Source: Anaerolineales bacterium UBA3940
GTDB lineage: Bacteria > Chloroflexota > Anaerolineae > Aggregatilineales > UBA3940
Direction of reading: 5' to 3'
NCBI GenBank assembly: GCA_002385675.1
Contig: DGDY01000013.1
Location: forward strand, 424 to 12,433
Length of the DNA stretch: 12,010 nt
In this document: positions 1-5,869 of the stretch, one piece after another
Layout of the letters: every line of letters starts with the position of its first letter
Position numbering within the stretch: position 1 is the first letter of the stretch
Position numbers and translations under genes: made by a program
Notes under the pieces: model-generated
The model's database searches: none
Told to the model about the DNA's origin: nothing
Seen by the model: the letters and a program-made list of their open reading frames with translations, nothing else

Positions 1-993
1 CTCTCGCGGGCGCTGACGATCAGCCGGACGGAGGTGTTGCGGGCGTATCGCGAGAGCACACGCCGAACCTACCAACAGAACCGTCACCTCATCCGGGGGT
101 GGCGGCGGCTGGCGGCGCACCAACCGCGGACGTGCGCGATGTGCCTGGCGATGGATGGGAGCATCCACTCGCTCGACGAGCCGCTGGACGATCATCCCAA
201 CGGGCGTTGTACCATGACCCCGGTGCTGGTGGATGAGGAGCCGCCGGCGCGGGAGACAGGCGAGCAGTGGCTGGAACGGCAGAGCCAGGAGGTGCAGGAG
301 CGGGTTCTCGGGAAGGCGGGCGCCGAGGCTTACCGCGCCGGCGCGGTGACGCTGCAGGACTTCGTGGGGCGGCGCCGCAGCGAGGAGTGGGGCACGACGC
401 GCTACGCCAAGAGCTTGCGCGAGATCCTGGGGCCGGAGGAGGCGCTGAAGTGGCGGCAGGAAGCGTGGGAGAAAGGCGCAGAGGCACGGAAGGCGCGGCG
501 AGAAGCGCGAAAGGCGGCACGAGAAGCGGCCGCGCGGGAACGCGACCACCAGGCGTGGGCGAAGATGCAGGCTTCCTGGGTGCGCGGTAGCAGCCGGAAG
601 CAGTCGGTGCTACTGAAGGTAGCGGTGAAGGAGGAGTTCGGTCTACCCCAGGAGGTCTGGAAGCGGGGCAAGCACAAGTTCACCGATGAACAGATTGCCC
701 AGGCGCGCGCGGCGGTTCGACGGATGTATGAGGAGACGCAGGAGCACCTGAAGCAGCAGGGCATCTCTTCGCTCCATCTCTACCGAGGGATCAAGTCACC
801 GGTCGTCACACCAGGAACCGTCGAAGCGTGGACAACCGATCTCGATTCTGCCCGGAAGTTCGGGGAATATGGTATACTTGAGGAGGACGTGCCCGCGAGC
901 CGCATCCTGGCCTACTCCCAGGGGCCTGGTTGGGTGAATGGGCCAAATGGTGAGGAGTTCGAGCACCTGGTCCTCGGAGAGACAGAGCCATGA
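1..993 (+). CDS. MuF/SPP1 gp7-like minor head protein with C-terminal ADP-ribosyltransferase-like domain (5' partial)
   Basis: The frame is open from base 1, and the residues before the GTG at 34 (SRTEVLRAYRESTRRTY) read as normal MuF-family sequence, so the true start lies upstream and the GTG is probably internal. Numbering from that GTG, the MuF signature is C34-x2-C37, D41-G42, then HPNGRC at 54-59 (the usual HPNCRC with one Cys replaced by Gly). Residues about 80-135 (QWLERQSQEVQ, GAVTLQDFVG) continue the family core. A basic helical linker covers about 140-185. The C-terminal part resembles an R-S-E class ART: LYRG with Arg251, the STS-like strand EAWTTD at 264-269 followed by ARKFG, and E308-F-E310. 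MuF proteins are minor capsid proteins, often carried inside the virion. MuF-toxin fusions are known from temperate phages. The ART call is by motif only; target and activity are unknown. Confidence 0.8.
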   Translation, partial: LSRALTISRTEVLRAYRESTRRTYQQNRHLIRGWRRLAAHQPRTCAMCLAMDGSIHSLDEPLDDHPNGRCTMTPVLVDEEPPARETGEQWLERQSQEVQERVLGKAGAEAYRAGAVTLQDFVGRRRSEEWGTTRYAKSLREILGPEEALKWRQEAWEKGAEARKARREARKAAREAAARERDHQAWAKMQASWVRGSSRKQSVLLKVAVKEEFGLPQEVWKRGKHKFTDEQIAQARAAVRRMYEETQEHLKQQGISSLHLYRGIKSPVVTPGTVEAWTTDLDSARKFGEYGILEEDVPASRILAYSQGPGWVNGPNGEEFEHLVLGETEP

Positions 994-1202
994 AGCGCAA
1001 GGTGAAAAGAACGATGGATGGGAAGGAAGTCGTCTTCCTGACTCCAGAGACCCCGGAGGAAGTGGCAGAACTGGAGCGTATGGAGGCCGAGGGGAAGCTC
1101 GACGCAAACCACAGCTTCGCTGACTACTACAACGATGGCTTGGTGCGTGAAGGTGAGGTCCATCCGGCGGCACCGGCAGCGGACTTGATGAGCAAGAGAT
1201 AG
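990..1202 (+). CDS. small acidic protein overlapping the MuF-ART gene; candidate immunity protein
   Basis: Seventy residues, starting MKRKVKRTMDGKEVVF, with the ATG overlapping the TGA of the preceding gene (ATGA), so translation is probably coupled. I do not recognise the family. It has a basic N-terminus, then an acidic helical stretch (PETPEEVAELERMEAEGK), a SFADYYNDG segment, and about 15 acidic to 11 basic residues overall. No membrane segment or signal peptide is visible. GC content is about 58%, like the preceding ART-like domain and below the rest of the window. Position directly after a toxin-like C-terminal domain, shared composition and small size fit an immunity protein, but this is inference; it could be a generic small phage protein. 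Confidence 0.7.
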   Translation: MKRKVKRTMDGKEVVFLTPETPEEVAELERMEAEGKLDANHSFADYYNDGLVREGEVHPAAPAADLMSKR

Positions 1203-1209
1203 ATACCCA

Positions 1210-1257
1210 CCCGCGGACGCGGGATATGAGACAGGGGCCATCCGAGAGGGTGGCCCC
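1210..1257 (+). other. two stem-loops between the toxin/partner pair and the scaffold gene
   Basis: The 113-base spacer 1203-1315 has no gene I can support. It contains a perfect 6-bp GC stem (1210-1215 with 1218-1223, minimal loop) and a 9-bp stem with one G-U pair (1234-1242 with 1249-1257, six-base loop CGAGAG). Neither is followed by a T run, so an intrinsic terminator is not well supported. They could be an RNA processing or stability element that sets scaffold and capsid mRNA levels apart from the upstream genes. No clear promoter is seen. Confidence 0.5.
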
Positions 1258-1306
1258 TGGTGATTCTGGGGCTGGTCAGAAATGGCCGGCCCCTGCTGAT
1301 TCCAGG
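1252..1306 (+). repeat. short imperfect direct repeat before the scaffold gene
   Basis: GGCCCCTGGTGATTC at 1252-1266 recurs as GGCCCCTGCTGATTC at 1288-1302, a 36-base period with one mismatch in 15. The first copy shares its start with the right arm of the upstream stem-loop; the second ends just before the scaffold ribosome binding site. It may be a local duplication or an operator-like pair; no function is shown. Confidence 0.5.
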
Positions 1307-1308
1307 AG
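1304..1308 (+). promoter_or_regulatory. ribosome binding site of the scaffold gene
   Basis: AGGAG lies seven bases before the ATG at 1316. This decides the scaffold start: the in-frame ATG at 1226 would add 30 residues translated from the stem-loop region and has no comparable site. Confidence 0.75.
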
Positions 1309-1315
1309 CACAACG

Positions 1316-1936
1316 ATGGAAGAGACTAAGGTCCAGGAGACCACAGAGGGCGGCCAGGAGCCGCAGAACCAGCAGCAGACCGCGGCTGCTGGAGCTCAGC
1401 CCGGCCAGGAGCCGGCGGCTGAGCAGTTCGACGCGGAGTACGTGCGGAAGTTGCGCGCCGAGGCGGCGGAGTATCGCAAGCGGCTGCGGGAGCTGGAGCA
1501 GAAGGCCCAGGAGCAGGAGAATGCCAAGCTATCCGAGACCGAGAGGCTCCAGAAGCGGCTGGCCGAGCTGGAGCGCGAGCAGGCGGCGTATCAGCGCGAG
1601 CGCCAGGAGCGCACGCTGCGGTACGAGACGATGCTGGCCGCGAGCCGTCTGGGCATCGTAGATCCCGATGCTGCCTACCGGCTGCTGGACGTGAGCCGCA
1701 TCGAGTTCGCGGAGGATGGCACGCCGGCCAACATCGAGGCAGCGCTGAAGGAGCTTATCAGAGTGCGGCCATATCTCGTGGCGCAGCCGAACAGCGGCAG
1801 CCCGACGAATCCGGCTCGCAGCCAGGGCTCGCCAGCGACGTTCACTCGGTCGCAGCTGCGTGACCCGAACTTTTTCAAGGCCCACCGCGAGGCGATCATG
1901 CAGGCAATGCGGGAAGGGCGAATCCTGGAGGGATAA
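1316..1936 (+). CDS. capsid scaffolding protein
   Basis: A 206-residue protein that should act as the internal scaffold for procapsid assembly. The N-terminus is disordered and rich in Glu, Gln and Ala (about 1-36). Residues about 38-105 form a long charged helix or coiled coil (EYVRKLRAEAAEYRKRLREL onward). A compact conserved piece follows (ASRLGIVDPDAAYRLLD, about 109-125), typical of phage scaffolds next to the major capsid gene. The C-terminal segment (DPNFFKAHREAIMQAMREGR) is helical and could bind the coat protein. The gene lies three bases before the capsid gene, the classical order. No protease motif is seen, so this looks like scaffold alone and not a protease-scaffold fusion. Confidence 0.88.
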   Translation: MEETKVQETTEGGQEPQNQQQTAAAGAQPGQEPAAEQFDAEYVRKLRAEAAEYRKRLRELEQKAQEQENAKLSETERLQKRLAELEREQAAYQRERQERTLRYETMLAASRLGIVDPDAAYRLLDVSRIEFAEDGTPANIEAALKELIRVRPYLVAQPNSGSPTNPARSQGSPATFTRSQLRDPNFFKAHREAIMQAMREGRILEG

Positions 1937-1939
1937 GAG

Positions 1940-2845
1940 ATGGCTAACATCACTGCCGCTGTTGCCCAGTACTTCATCCCCGAAGTCTGGGCCAACCGCG
2001 CACTGGAAGTGCTGCGCGCCAATACGGTCCTGGCGCGACTTGTCGCCAGGGATACGGACGTGGCCGCGTTTCAGGTGGGCGACATCCTGCACATCCCGTA
2101 CCCCGGCACGTTCACGGCGCAGGACAAGGCGGCCGGGTCGGCGGTGACTGTGCAGACGCCGTCCGGCGGTAGCGAGGTGCAGGTGGCGCTGAACAGGCAC
2201 AAGGAGGTCAGTTTCATCGTTGAGGACGTGGCACGGGCACAGGCAAACCAGGATCTGCTGGATCGCTACCTGGCCGCCGCGGTGCCCGCCATCGCCGAGG
2301 CGATCGAGAGGGATCTGTTCAGCCTCTACACTGACATCTCCGCATCTGTAGGCACGAGTGGCACGGATGTTTCCGCTGCCACGATCCGGGCCGCGCGCAA
2401 GGCCCTGAACGAGAACAGGTGTCCGGTGGCGCCGCGGCACCTGGTAGTATCCAGCAAGGATGAGGTGGCGCTTCTGGGTGACACCGGCCTGGCGACGTAC
2501 TTTGCCAATTCACGAGCCGAGGCCATCGCTCAGGGAGCCATCGGGCAGTTGTACGGCTTCACGGTCTGGATGAGCCAGCTCGTGCCCGTCGTGGCTGGCA
2601 CGCCCGACAGCACTAAGAACCTGGCACTCCACCCGGAGGCATTCATCCTGGCAATGCGCGGTCTCCCCGAGCCGCCGGCATCGACGGGCGCGCAGGCGGC
2701 GACCATCCGCGACCCTGAGAGCGGCTTGGTGGTGCGCGTGCTGTATGCCTACAATCCGAGCTACCTCGGTGTCCAGGTGACTCTGGATGTGCTATACGGA
2801 GTGAAGGTGCTGCGCGCCGAGAAGGCGTGCGTGGTGCTGAGCTAA
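1940..2845 (+). CDS. major capsid protein, HK97 fold
   Basis: A 301-residue coat protein that forms the icosahedral shell. It starts MANITAAVAQYFIPEVWANR after a GGAGG site at 1927-1931. Recognisable features are the N-terminal arm with FIPEVWANRALEVLRANTVL, the VGDILHIPYPG strand, an E-loop-like stretch around VTVQTPSGGSEVQVALN, the spine-helix region QDLLDRYLAAAVPAIAEAIE, the RHLVVSSKDEVALL strand and the late ALHPEAFILAMRGLPEPP strand common to this coat group, with a C-terminal VLYGVKVLRAEKACVVL. It lacks a large N-terminal delta domain, consistent with a separate scaffold. The resemblance is closer to P22-coat-like members than to HK97 gp5; fold-level confidence is high, subfamily confidence moderate. 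Confidence 0.92.
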   Translation: MANITAAVAQYFIPEVWANRALEVLRANTVLARLVARDTDVAAFQVGDILHIPYPGTFTAQDKAAGSAVTVQTPSGGSEVQVALNRHKEVSFIVEDVARAQANQDLLDRYLAAAVPAIAEAIERDLFSLYTDISASVGTSGTDVSAATIRAARKALNENRCPVAPRHLVVSSKDEVALLGDTGLATYFANSRAEAIAQGAIGQLYGFTVWMSQLVPVVAGTPDSTKNLALHPEAFILAMRGLPEPPASTGAQAATIRDPESGLVVRVLYAYNPSYLGVQVTLDVLYGVKVLRAEKACVVLS

Positions 2846-3078
2846 TGGCCGCCTATGTGGTAAACCCTGCGGGGGCCACGCATTCGGTGGACGAGAGCCA
2901 GGTGGGGGCCCTGCTTCAGCAGGGCTTCCGCCTGGCCACGCCTATGGAGGTGGCCGCCTGGTACGCGATGCAGGGGCTGGAGGTACCGGATGGCGGTGCG
3001 AGCGAGCATGGCAGAGGTGATCAGCCGGCTGCGGGCGATGATCGGCGATCCCGCCGGCGCAAGCCAGGTTTGGGATGA
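2845..3078 (+). CDS. small hypothetical head-region protein
   Basis: It starts at an ATG sharing one base with the capsid stop (TAATG), so it is probably translated by re-initiation. It has 77 residues. The first ~50 (AAYVVNPAGATHSV, then QVGALLQQGFRLATPMEVAAW) look like a genuine small folded protein of the kind seen after capsid genes. The last ~27 residues are low in order, rich in Gly, Asp and Arg, and lie entirely within the next gene in another frame. They may be incidental readthrough to the first stop. I do not recognise a function; it may be a small head accessory protein. Confidence 0.68.
   Translation: MAAYVVNPAGATHSVDESQVGALLQQGFRLATPMEVAAWYAMQGLEVPDGGASEHGRGDQPAAGDDRRSRRRKPGLG
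2979..2983 (+). promoter_or_regulatory. ribosome binding site that sets the connector-like gene start
   Basis: GGAGG lies six bases before the ATG at 2990, inside the preceding gene. The alternative in-frame ATG at 3008 has no good site, so 2990 is preferred even though it increases the overlap to 89 bases. Confidence 0.65.
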
Positions 3079-3535
3079 TCAGACCATCCAAGATTATTTG
3101 GATCGCTGGCAGGGCATCGCGCGATACGCGCCGCTGCGCCCGGAGCCGACCTACGCCCCTGGCGGCGTGGTCGAGTACCTCGACTACTACGCCGACCGGG
3201 GCGACTGGGAGGCCGACGAGAAGCTGTACAGTAGCACGTATGCTGAGCTGGCGCCGGCCGCATCCGATCGTCTGACCGGGCGCTGGACGTTCGCGGCCTC
3301 CCAGGTGCCGCCGGTGTACATCGTGGGCAAGAGCTACGACCTGTATGGTGCGTCCGCCGACCTGCTGGAGGCGTGGGCGGCCCGGGAGGCGCTGAGCTTC
3401 GACTTCGAGGCGGATGGCCAGACATTCCGACGCTCGCAGAAGCGGGAGGCGCTGCTCACGCTGGCCCGCGAGTACCGGCGGCAGCAACGGCCGCTGCGCG
3501 TAGGGATGGTGCGGAGCGATGCTGTCGGCAACTGA
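2990..3535 (+). CDS. head-tail connector / head-completion-like protein
   Basis: A 181-residue protein following the capsid genes where the first connector ring protein normally lies. The N-terminus, with helices VISRLRAMIGDP and DDQTIQDYLDRWQGIARY, is the pattern of gp6/gp15-type adaptor proteins. A Tyr-rich middle (EYLDYYADRGDWEADEKLYS) and ASDLLEAWAAREALSFDF follow, and the C-terminus is basic (RRSQKREALLTLAREYRRQQ). It would sit on the portal and receive the head-closure protein encoded next, whose gene it overlaps by 17 bases. The assignment rests on position and sequence style; no diagnostic catalytic motif exists for this family. Confidence 0.65.
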   Translation: MAVRASMAEVISRLRAMIGDPAGASQVWDDQTIQDYLDRWQGIARYAPLRPEPTYAPGGVVEYLDYYADRGDWEADEKLYSSTYAELAPAASDRLTGRWTFAASQVPPVYIVGKSYDLYGASADLLEAWAAREALSFDFEADGQTFRRSQKREALLTLAREYRRQQRPLRVGMVRSDAVGN

Positions 3536-3872
3536 GATCGCGGACATCCGCGAGGCGATCGAGGCGAGCCTGCCGGAGACGGTAGAGGTGCAGCGGGCGT
3601 CGCGGGTGGCCGACGGCGCCGGCGGGCAGACGGTGACCTGGAGCCCGGCGGGCACGTATCCGGGCCGGCTGGCGCCGGCTGGCGGCGAGGATGAGCGCGA
3701 GTTCGCCGGGCGGGTAGCGGGGCGGTCGCTGTGGCGGATCACGTTGCCCGCGCTGGCGGACGCGCGGCTGGCGGACCGGGTGGCGGTGGGCGGGCGGACG
3801 TTCGAGGTCCTCGGCGTTCGAGCGCGCTCGTTCGAGGTGTGTCGGGTGTGCCTGGCAGTGGAGATAGGGTGA
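3519..3872 (+). CDS. head closure / head-tail joining protein, SPP1 gp16-like
   Basis: A 117-residue protein with the usual size and beta-rich layout of head-tail joining proteins: an N-terminal helix (ATEIADIREAIEASLP), strands VEVQRAS and GGQTVTWSPAGTYPGRLAP, a charged loop (GGEDEREFAGR), then SLWRITLPALADARLADRV and VGGRTFEVLGV. It should close the portal channel after packaging and dock the tail. The start ATG overlaps the previous gene by 17 bases; the GGAG before it is only two bases away, so initiation may rely on coupling. Confidence 0.75.
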   Translation: MLSATEIADIREAIEASLPETVEVQRASRVADGAGGQTVTWSPAGTYPGRLAPAGGEDEREFAGRVAGRSLWRITLPALADARLADRVAVGGRTFEVLGVRARSFEVCRVCLAVEIG

Positions 3873-4159
3873 TACATCGGTGCGTGGCGCGCCTGGCGGT
3901 GGGGATCACCGCAGGCGGTCTGATGGCGATATCGGCTGTAGCGGCACAGCAGGCCGGCGGGCCCGCAGGCGGCCCGCCGGACCTGCTACCGTTCATTGAG
4001 CGTCTGGGGTTTCCAGCCGTGGCGTTCTACCTGATGTGGCGGCTGGTGACGCAGGAGCTACGACGGACGGCGGACGCGCAGGAACGGGTCGCGACGGCTA
4101 TGGCCGAACTGGCGGCGCAGGTTTCTGCCCTGCGCCGCGAGGCGGCGGAGCGGGGATAA
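3869..4159 (+). CDS. small membrane protein, BhlA/holin-like
   Basis: I chose the GTG at 3869, which overlaps the head-closure stop (GTGA) and has GGAG at 3860-3863; an ATG at 3923 is the alternative. The 96-residue product has a first hydrophobic stretch at about 6-26 ending in ISAVAAQQ, resembling a signal peptide with an A-x-A site or a signal anchor. A Gly/Pro linker follows, then a second hydrophobic segment (FPAVAFYLMWRLV, 48-60), then a charged amphipathic coiled coil to the end. A single membrane helix before a coiled coil is the plan of BhlA/UviB-type holins. It begins the lysis cassette, just before a second holin candidate and the endolysin. It might be holin, antiholin or a spanin-like accessory. 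Confidence 0.65.
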   Translation: MIHRCVARLAVGITAGGLMAISAVAAQQAGGPAGGPPDLLPFIERLGFPAVAFYLMWRLVTQELRRTADAQERVATAMAELAAQVSALRREAAERG

Positions 4160-4164
4160 GACCT

Positions 4165-4554
4165 ATGGAGACTGCGAACCAGATCGCGCAACTGGCCCTG
4201 GCGGTTGCCTCGATCGCCGCCATGGTTGTGGCGGCGGTGCAGGGCACGCGGTGGGGGCGTGGCAAGGCGGTGCAGCACGCGCGGGAGACGCTGGAGCTGC
4301 TGCAGGCGGTGGCGGCGGCAGCGGTGCGGGCGACGGAGCAGGCGTGCCGGAAGGCGCCGGCGGCGGCGGATCCTCGGGATGCCCGGGCGCAGAAGCTCGA
4401 TGCGGCCACGGGGCGATTCTACCAGCTTCTGCCGCCTGGGATGAGCGTGGGCGCGCCGGAGGCGCGCGCGCTGATTGAGCGGGCGGTGCACGAGATGAAC
4501 GCGGAGCGGCTTGATGCGGCTCTGCTGGAGCGCGCCGGTGTGGACGCCCAATAG
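4165..4554 (+). CDS. phage holin, LL-H family-like
   Basis: A 129-residue protein beginning METANQIAQLALAVASIAAM. One N-terminal membrane helix spans about residues 6-25. It is followed by long soluble helices rich in Ala and Arg (HARETLELLQAVAAAAVRAT, EQACRKAP), a loop DPRDARAQKLDAATGRFYQL, and a C-terminal helix (APEARALIERAVHEMNAERL). This layout, with a final IE-x-AVxEMN-like helix, matches LL-H-type holins. It would permeabilise the membrane to time lysis and release the amidase encoded next, whose start lies inside this gene. The in-frame ATG at 4036 is rejected because it would run back through the preceding gene. Confidence 0.75.
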   Translation: METANQIAQLALAVASIAAMVVAAVQGTRWGRGKAVQHARETLELLQAVAAAAVRATEQACRKAPAAADPRDARAQKLDAATGRFYQLLPPGMSVGAPEARALIERAVHEMNAERLDAALLERAGVDAQ

Positions 4555-4987
4555 GCGGGCCCGCCCGGCGTGGGCCAGCGTCCGGCTGATCGTGCTGCAC
4601 AGCACCGGTGGCAGCTTCGCCAGTGCCATCTCCTGGCTGATGAGCCGGGCGAGCCGGGTGAGCGCGCACTACGTGGTCTCCCGGGCTGGCGAGGTGCGCA
4701 AGCTGGCGCCGCTATCCTACGTCACCTGGCACGCCGGGCTGGCCGAATGGCGCGGCGAGAAGCGTGTGAACGAGGTGTCGATTGGGGTCGAGATGGAGCA
4801 TGTGGACGGCCGCCAGGATTGGCCGGCGGCGCAGGTGGCGGCGGTGGTGGCGCTAGTCGGGGCCCTGCGGGCCGTGTACGGTCCGTTACCGGTGACCTCG
4901 CACGCCTACGTGGCGCGGCCCAGGGGGCGGAAGGTGGACCCGGTGGGGTTTCCGTGGGCTGCGGTGCCGCCGCCGGTGGAGGTGTGA
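4514..4987 (+). CDS. endolysin, N-acetylmuramoyl-L-alanine amidase (Amidase_2 / T7 lysozyme fold)
   Basis: A zinc amidase that should cleave the bond between N-acetylmuramic acid and L-alanine in peptidoglycan at lysis. Numbered from the ATG at 4514 (157 residues), zinc ligands fit His29 (LIVLHSTGG), His130 (VTSHAYVA) and Asp142, with the catalytic Lys140 two residues before the Asp (GRKVDPVGFPW). Glu93 in SIGVEME and His73 in VTWHAG also lie at family positions. The domain fills the protein: there is no cell-wall-binding domain, signal peptide or SAR anchor, so export depends on a holin. GGAG at 4503-4506 supports 4514; a GTG at 4538 with GGAG at 4527-4530 is an almost equal alternative, giving 149 residues. 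It overlaps the holin gene in either case. Confidence 0.92.
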   Translation: MRLCWSAPVWTPNRRARPAWASVRLIVLHSTGGSFASAISWLMSRASRVSAHYVVSRAGEVRKLAPLSYVTWHAGLAEWRGEKRVNEVSIGVEMEHVDGRQDWPAAQVAAVVALVGALRAVYGPLPVTSHAYVARPRGRKVDPVGFPWAAVPPPVEV

Positions 4988-4988
4988 G

Positions 4989-5429
4989 GTGGCACAGCCT
5001 GGACAGCCTGGGCTGACATTCAACGTGATCGGGCGCATCGGGCCGGCGGTACGGCGGCGGCTGGCGCGGATCGTGGCGCAGACGGCGCTTGCGGTGGAGG
5101 GCGATGCCAGGGGTGCGATGGCGGAGGCGAAGCACGGGCGATCGTACCGGCGGCGTGGGGGGCGGTTGCACGTGGCATCGGCGCCTGGCGAGGCTCCGGC
5201 GATCGACACTGGGGCGTTGGCTGGGAGCGTGCAGGCCGGAGAGGCCGGCCCGCTGGCCTGGGAGGTGGCTGTGGGGGCCGAGTATGGCGCCATCCTGGAG
5301 TTTGGCAGCGAGCACATCGAGCCGCGGCCATTCCTGGGGCCGGCCGTCGAGGCGCAGCGCGAGGCATTCGAGGCGGCGTGCGCAGCGGCCGTGGGCGCCG
5401 GCGCGCGCGATGCGGGAGCGCGGCCGTGA
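4989..5429 (+). CDS. tail completion / neck protein, HK97 gp10-like
   Basis: A 146-residue protein from a GTG one base after the amidase stop. It carries the family hallmarks: a helical N-terminus with ALAVEGDARGAM, a basic loop (KHGRSYRRRGGRLHVAS), APGEAPAIDTGAL at 65-77, YGAILEFGSEHIEPRPFLGP at 99-118 and a C-terminal helix. Such proteins join the tail to the closed head or complete the tail tube top. Its place after the lysis genes, and not directly after the head-closure gene, is unusual. Function is well supported by the two motifs. Confidence 0.87.
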   Translation: MAQPGQPGLTFNVIGRIGPAVRRRLARIVAQTALAVEGDARGAMAEAKHGRSYRRRGGRLHVASAPGEAPAIDTGALAGSVQAGEAGPLAWEVAVGAEYGAILEFGSEHIEPRPFLGPAVEAQREAFEAACAAAVGAGARDAGARP

Positions 5430-5866
5430 ACGAGCTGCAGGCCATCGCCCAATGGCTCTATTCCACGCTGTCGGGCGACGCGGGCATCGCGGCGGCCGTT
5501 GGCAACCGAGTGTATGAGCGTGTGGCGCCGCAGGGCGCCGCCTACCCGTTCGTCCTGTTCTCGACGCGCTATGCGGAGGACAGAAACGGGATCGGGCCTG
5601 GGGCGAGGCTGTTCACCCGCCCGCTGTACCGGATAGTGGCACATGCAGAAGGGGGCGGATTCGGGGCGGCCGATTCCATTGCTGCGGTGATCGACGCGGT
5701 GATGGAGGGCGCCGAGGGTTCTGTGGCGCTCGCCGGCACGAGCTACCACATCGGGGTGGTGCGCCGCGAGCGGGCCTACCGGGATGTGGAGCTGCTGCCT
5801 GGGGGGCGGTTGGTGTTCGTGGTCGGCGGCGAGTACCGCCTGCGGTGTGTGGGAACAGGAGCATAG
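5426..5866 (+). CDS. tail terminator protein, DUF3168 / HK97 gp11-like
   Basis: A 146-residue protein from a GTG overlapping the previous stop (GTGA). The N-terminus NELQAIAQWLYSTLSGDAGI and RVYERVAPQGAAYPFVLFST are typical of DUF3168 tail components, followed by LYRIVAHAEGG, a helix ADSIAAVIDAVMEG and the final strands RDVELLPGGRLVFVVGGEYR. The protein caps the tail tube once the tape-measure length is reached and provides the surface for the head. Its place directly before the tube protein gene fits the standard siphovirus order. Confidence 0.84.
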   Translation: MNELQAIAQWLYSTLSGDAGIAAAVGNRVYERVAPQGAAYPFVLFSTRYAEDRNGIGPGARLFTRPLYRIVAHAEGGGFGAADSIAAVIDAVMEGAEGSVALAGTSYHIGVVRRERAYRDVELLPGGRLVFVVGGEYRLRCVGTGA

Positions 5867-5869
5867 GCG

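Noticed and set aside
1234..1257. Intrinsic transcription terminator
   Set aside because: The stem is good but is followed by TGGTGATTCT and not a T run; kept only as an unassigned stem-loop.
1252..1306. CRISPR-like repeat
   Set aside because: Only two imperfect 15-base copies with a 21-base gap, no further units and no cas genes.
1226..1315. 30-residue N-terminal extension of the scaffold from the ATG at 1226
   Set aside because: It would translate the stem-loop and repeat region and lacks a ribosome site; the ATG at 1316 has AGGAG seven bases upstream.
1529..2440. 303-codon reverse-strand open frame opposite scaffold and capsid genes
   Set aside because: It lies across two well-supported forward genes and shows no family resemblance.
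4886..5749. 287-codon reverse-strand open frame
   Set aside because: It is antisense to the gp10-like and tail terminator genes, and its composition is that of a shadow frame.
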